A stretch of 6,557 bases of DNA from Firmicutes bacterium UBA3914. GTDB taxonomy: Bacteria; Bacillota; Limnochordia; Darwinibacteriales; Darwinibacteriaceae. Each line of letters begins with the position of its first letter. The first letter of the stretch is position 1. The stretch covers positions 9,216 to 15,772 of the forward strand of contig DGEY01000015.1 in assembly GCA_002391385.1 (NCBI GenBank), given 5' to 3'. Under the pieces are notes generated by a model. That model ran no database searches. It had not been told where the DNA came from and was given only the letters and a program-made list of their open reading frames with translations. The position numbers and the translations under genes were made by a program. Of this stretch, positions 5,830-6,557 are shown piece by piece.

Positions 5830-6557
5830 TTACTTGGCTGATACAGTGATCGTGATCAACCCATCATATGTGTCGGCCAGTTGCTGGGCGATGTAGTCGA
5901 TGAACACGGCTCCGCCGATTTTGTACTCACTGAACATGTACTTCGTGTCTTCACCTTGTTTCGCCGGCAGCTGATTTTCGAACAGGTGCTCGAAGGAGAC
6001 TATGCGCTCGTCATCGGGGTCTTCGGACGAAATCCTCGAAAGGGCGGCGTCCCCATTTACCGGTGGCCATCCGATGTACGGAGCCACATCCTGATGCCTG
6101 TAGACCCACAAGACCAATTCGGAGGTCAGTGGATTCTCGCCCCAATCAAATGCCACCTCGACGATGGCGTCGCAGTTGCTCTCCACCCGGAACAAGGCAC
6201 CGCCGTCCCTGTCAAACTCCGGGGCTTCGCTGTCTTTGTCTCCTTTTCCAACCCAATCGACTTCTGTTCCAGGCCAGTATGTTTCGCCCAGCTTGGCTGC
6301 GAAGTAAGCTTGTGCGTCCCTGATCACTTGCCACTCATCCGAAGTGTACAGACCGGCTGCCCCCATCAGGGGATTCTTGAACAGTTTGTTCTCTACGAGC
6401 CATACTCTGGCATATTTCTCGATTGTGACGGTGAACGGGAACTCGAACCCGATATTGTCGTCTTCGTCCTGGAGAGAGCCGATGTCGTAATAACCATTAA
6501 CCGGCTTTTCCGGGTCAGCCGCCAGTGCTCCGGCAGAAAGAACCATTACCAGCAACA
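5830..6557 (-). CDS. Secreted acidic beta-rich protein, 5' end outside the window (hypothetical)
   Basis: The reading frame is open to the right edge; its first in-window TTG (6555-6553) lies inside a hydrophobic signal-peptide core (MVLSAGALAADPE). The true start is therefore almost certainly upstream and the gene is partial. About 241 residues are visible, with cleavage near LAA/DPE (about residue 13). The mature protein is strongly acidic (runs such as QDEDDN, SEDPDDER). It has an early strand pair FEFPFTVTIEKYARVWL (about 38-53), a helix-like stretch DEWQVIRDAQAYFAAKLG (73-90), a mid strand LFRVESNCDAIVEVAF (121-136) and a final strand TYDGLITITVSAK at the C-terminus. The early, mid and last strands correspond in order to those of the 60-599 product. 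This suggests the same secreted beta-sandwich type with a large insertion. It has one cysteine (about 128) after the signal peptide. The family is not recognised; a surface or coat subunit is an inference. Confidence 0.8.
   Translation of the reverse strand, partial: LLVMVLSAGALAADPEKPVNGYYDIGSLQDEDDNIGFEFPFTVTIEKYARVWLVENKLFKNPLMGAAGLYTSDEWQVIRDAQAYFAAKLGETYWPGTEVDWVGKGDKDSEAPEFDRDGGALFRVESNCDAIVEVAFDWGENPLTSELVLWVYRHQDVAPYIGWPPVNGDAALSRISSEDPDDERIVSFEHLFENQLPAKQGEDTKYMFSEYKIGGAVFIDYIAQQLADTYDGLITITVSAK

Noticed and set aside
5573..5896. 107-residue plus-strand frame after the operon
   Set aside because: It spans both terminator hairpins and overlaps genes on both sides. It has no ribosome site and a low-complexity shadow-like composition.
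1..6557. tRNA, rRNA, CRISPR, transposase or attachment-site signals
   Set aside because: I looked for repeat arrays, cloverleaf patterns and transposase motifs and saw none; the window is explained by six envelope genes and two terminators.

Overview
The window looks like part of a cell-envelope locus from a bacterium with an outer membrane. Every gene start has a strong, purine-rich Shine-Dalgarno (AGGAGG, AAAGGGGG or GGAGGGG type), and the base composition is moderately GC-rich. The window also encodes a secretin and a protein ending in a C-terminal Phe, as outer-membrane barrels do. Together these fit a diderm member of the Bacillota (for example a Limnochordia- or Halanaerobiales-like lineage). 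That assignment is an inference; no phylogenetic marker gene is present.

Layout: five closely spaced plus-strand genes (60-5595, gaps of about 13-41 bases) form one apparent operon. In order they encode: (1) a small secreted beta-rich, pilin- or coat-like protein; (2) a short but complete secretin (STN domain, NolW-like domain, secretin core with a VPILGDIP motif); (3) an exported protein whose N-terminal half looks like a diverged secretin core and whose C-terminal half looks like a small outer-membrane beta-barrel; (4) a secreted protein with two tandem beta-sandwich modules related to gene 1; (5) a 510-residue exported protein built from two tandem copies of a two-domain, PapD-chaperone-like or COG1470-like Ig unit. 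All five carry Sec-type signal peptides. The operon ends at a rho-independent terminator that could work on both strands (about 5652-5699). A second, perfect 15-bp stem (5766-5800) serves a convergent minus-strand gene (5830 to beyond the right edge). That gene encodes another secreted, acidic beta-rich protein with the same C-terminal strand signature as genes 1 and 4.

Working model (inference): genes 2 and 3 form an outer-membrane pore or assembly platform, genes 1 and 4 (perhaps also the convergent gene) are surface or periplasmic subunits, and gene 5 is a periplasmic chaperone or scaffold. No ATPase, prepilin peptidase, inner-membrane platform or true usher is visible in the window. This is therefore neither a recognisable type II/IV system nor a classical chaperone-usher locus. 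The secretin followed by a secretin-like/barrel hybrid is the most unusual part.
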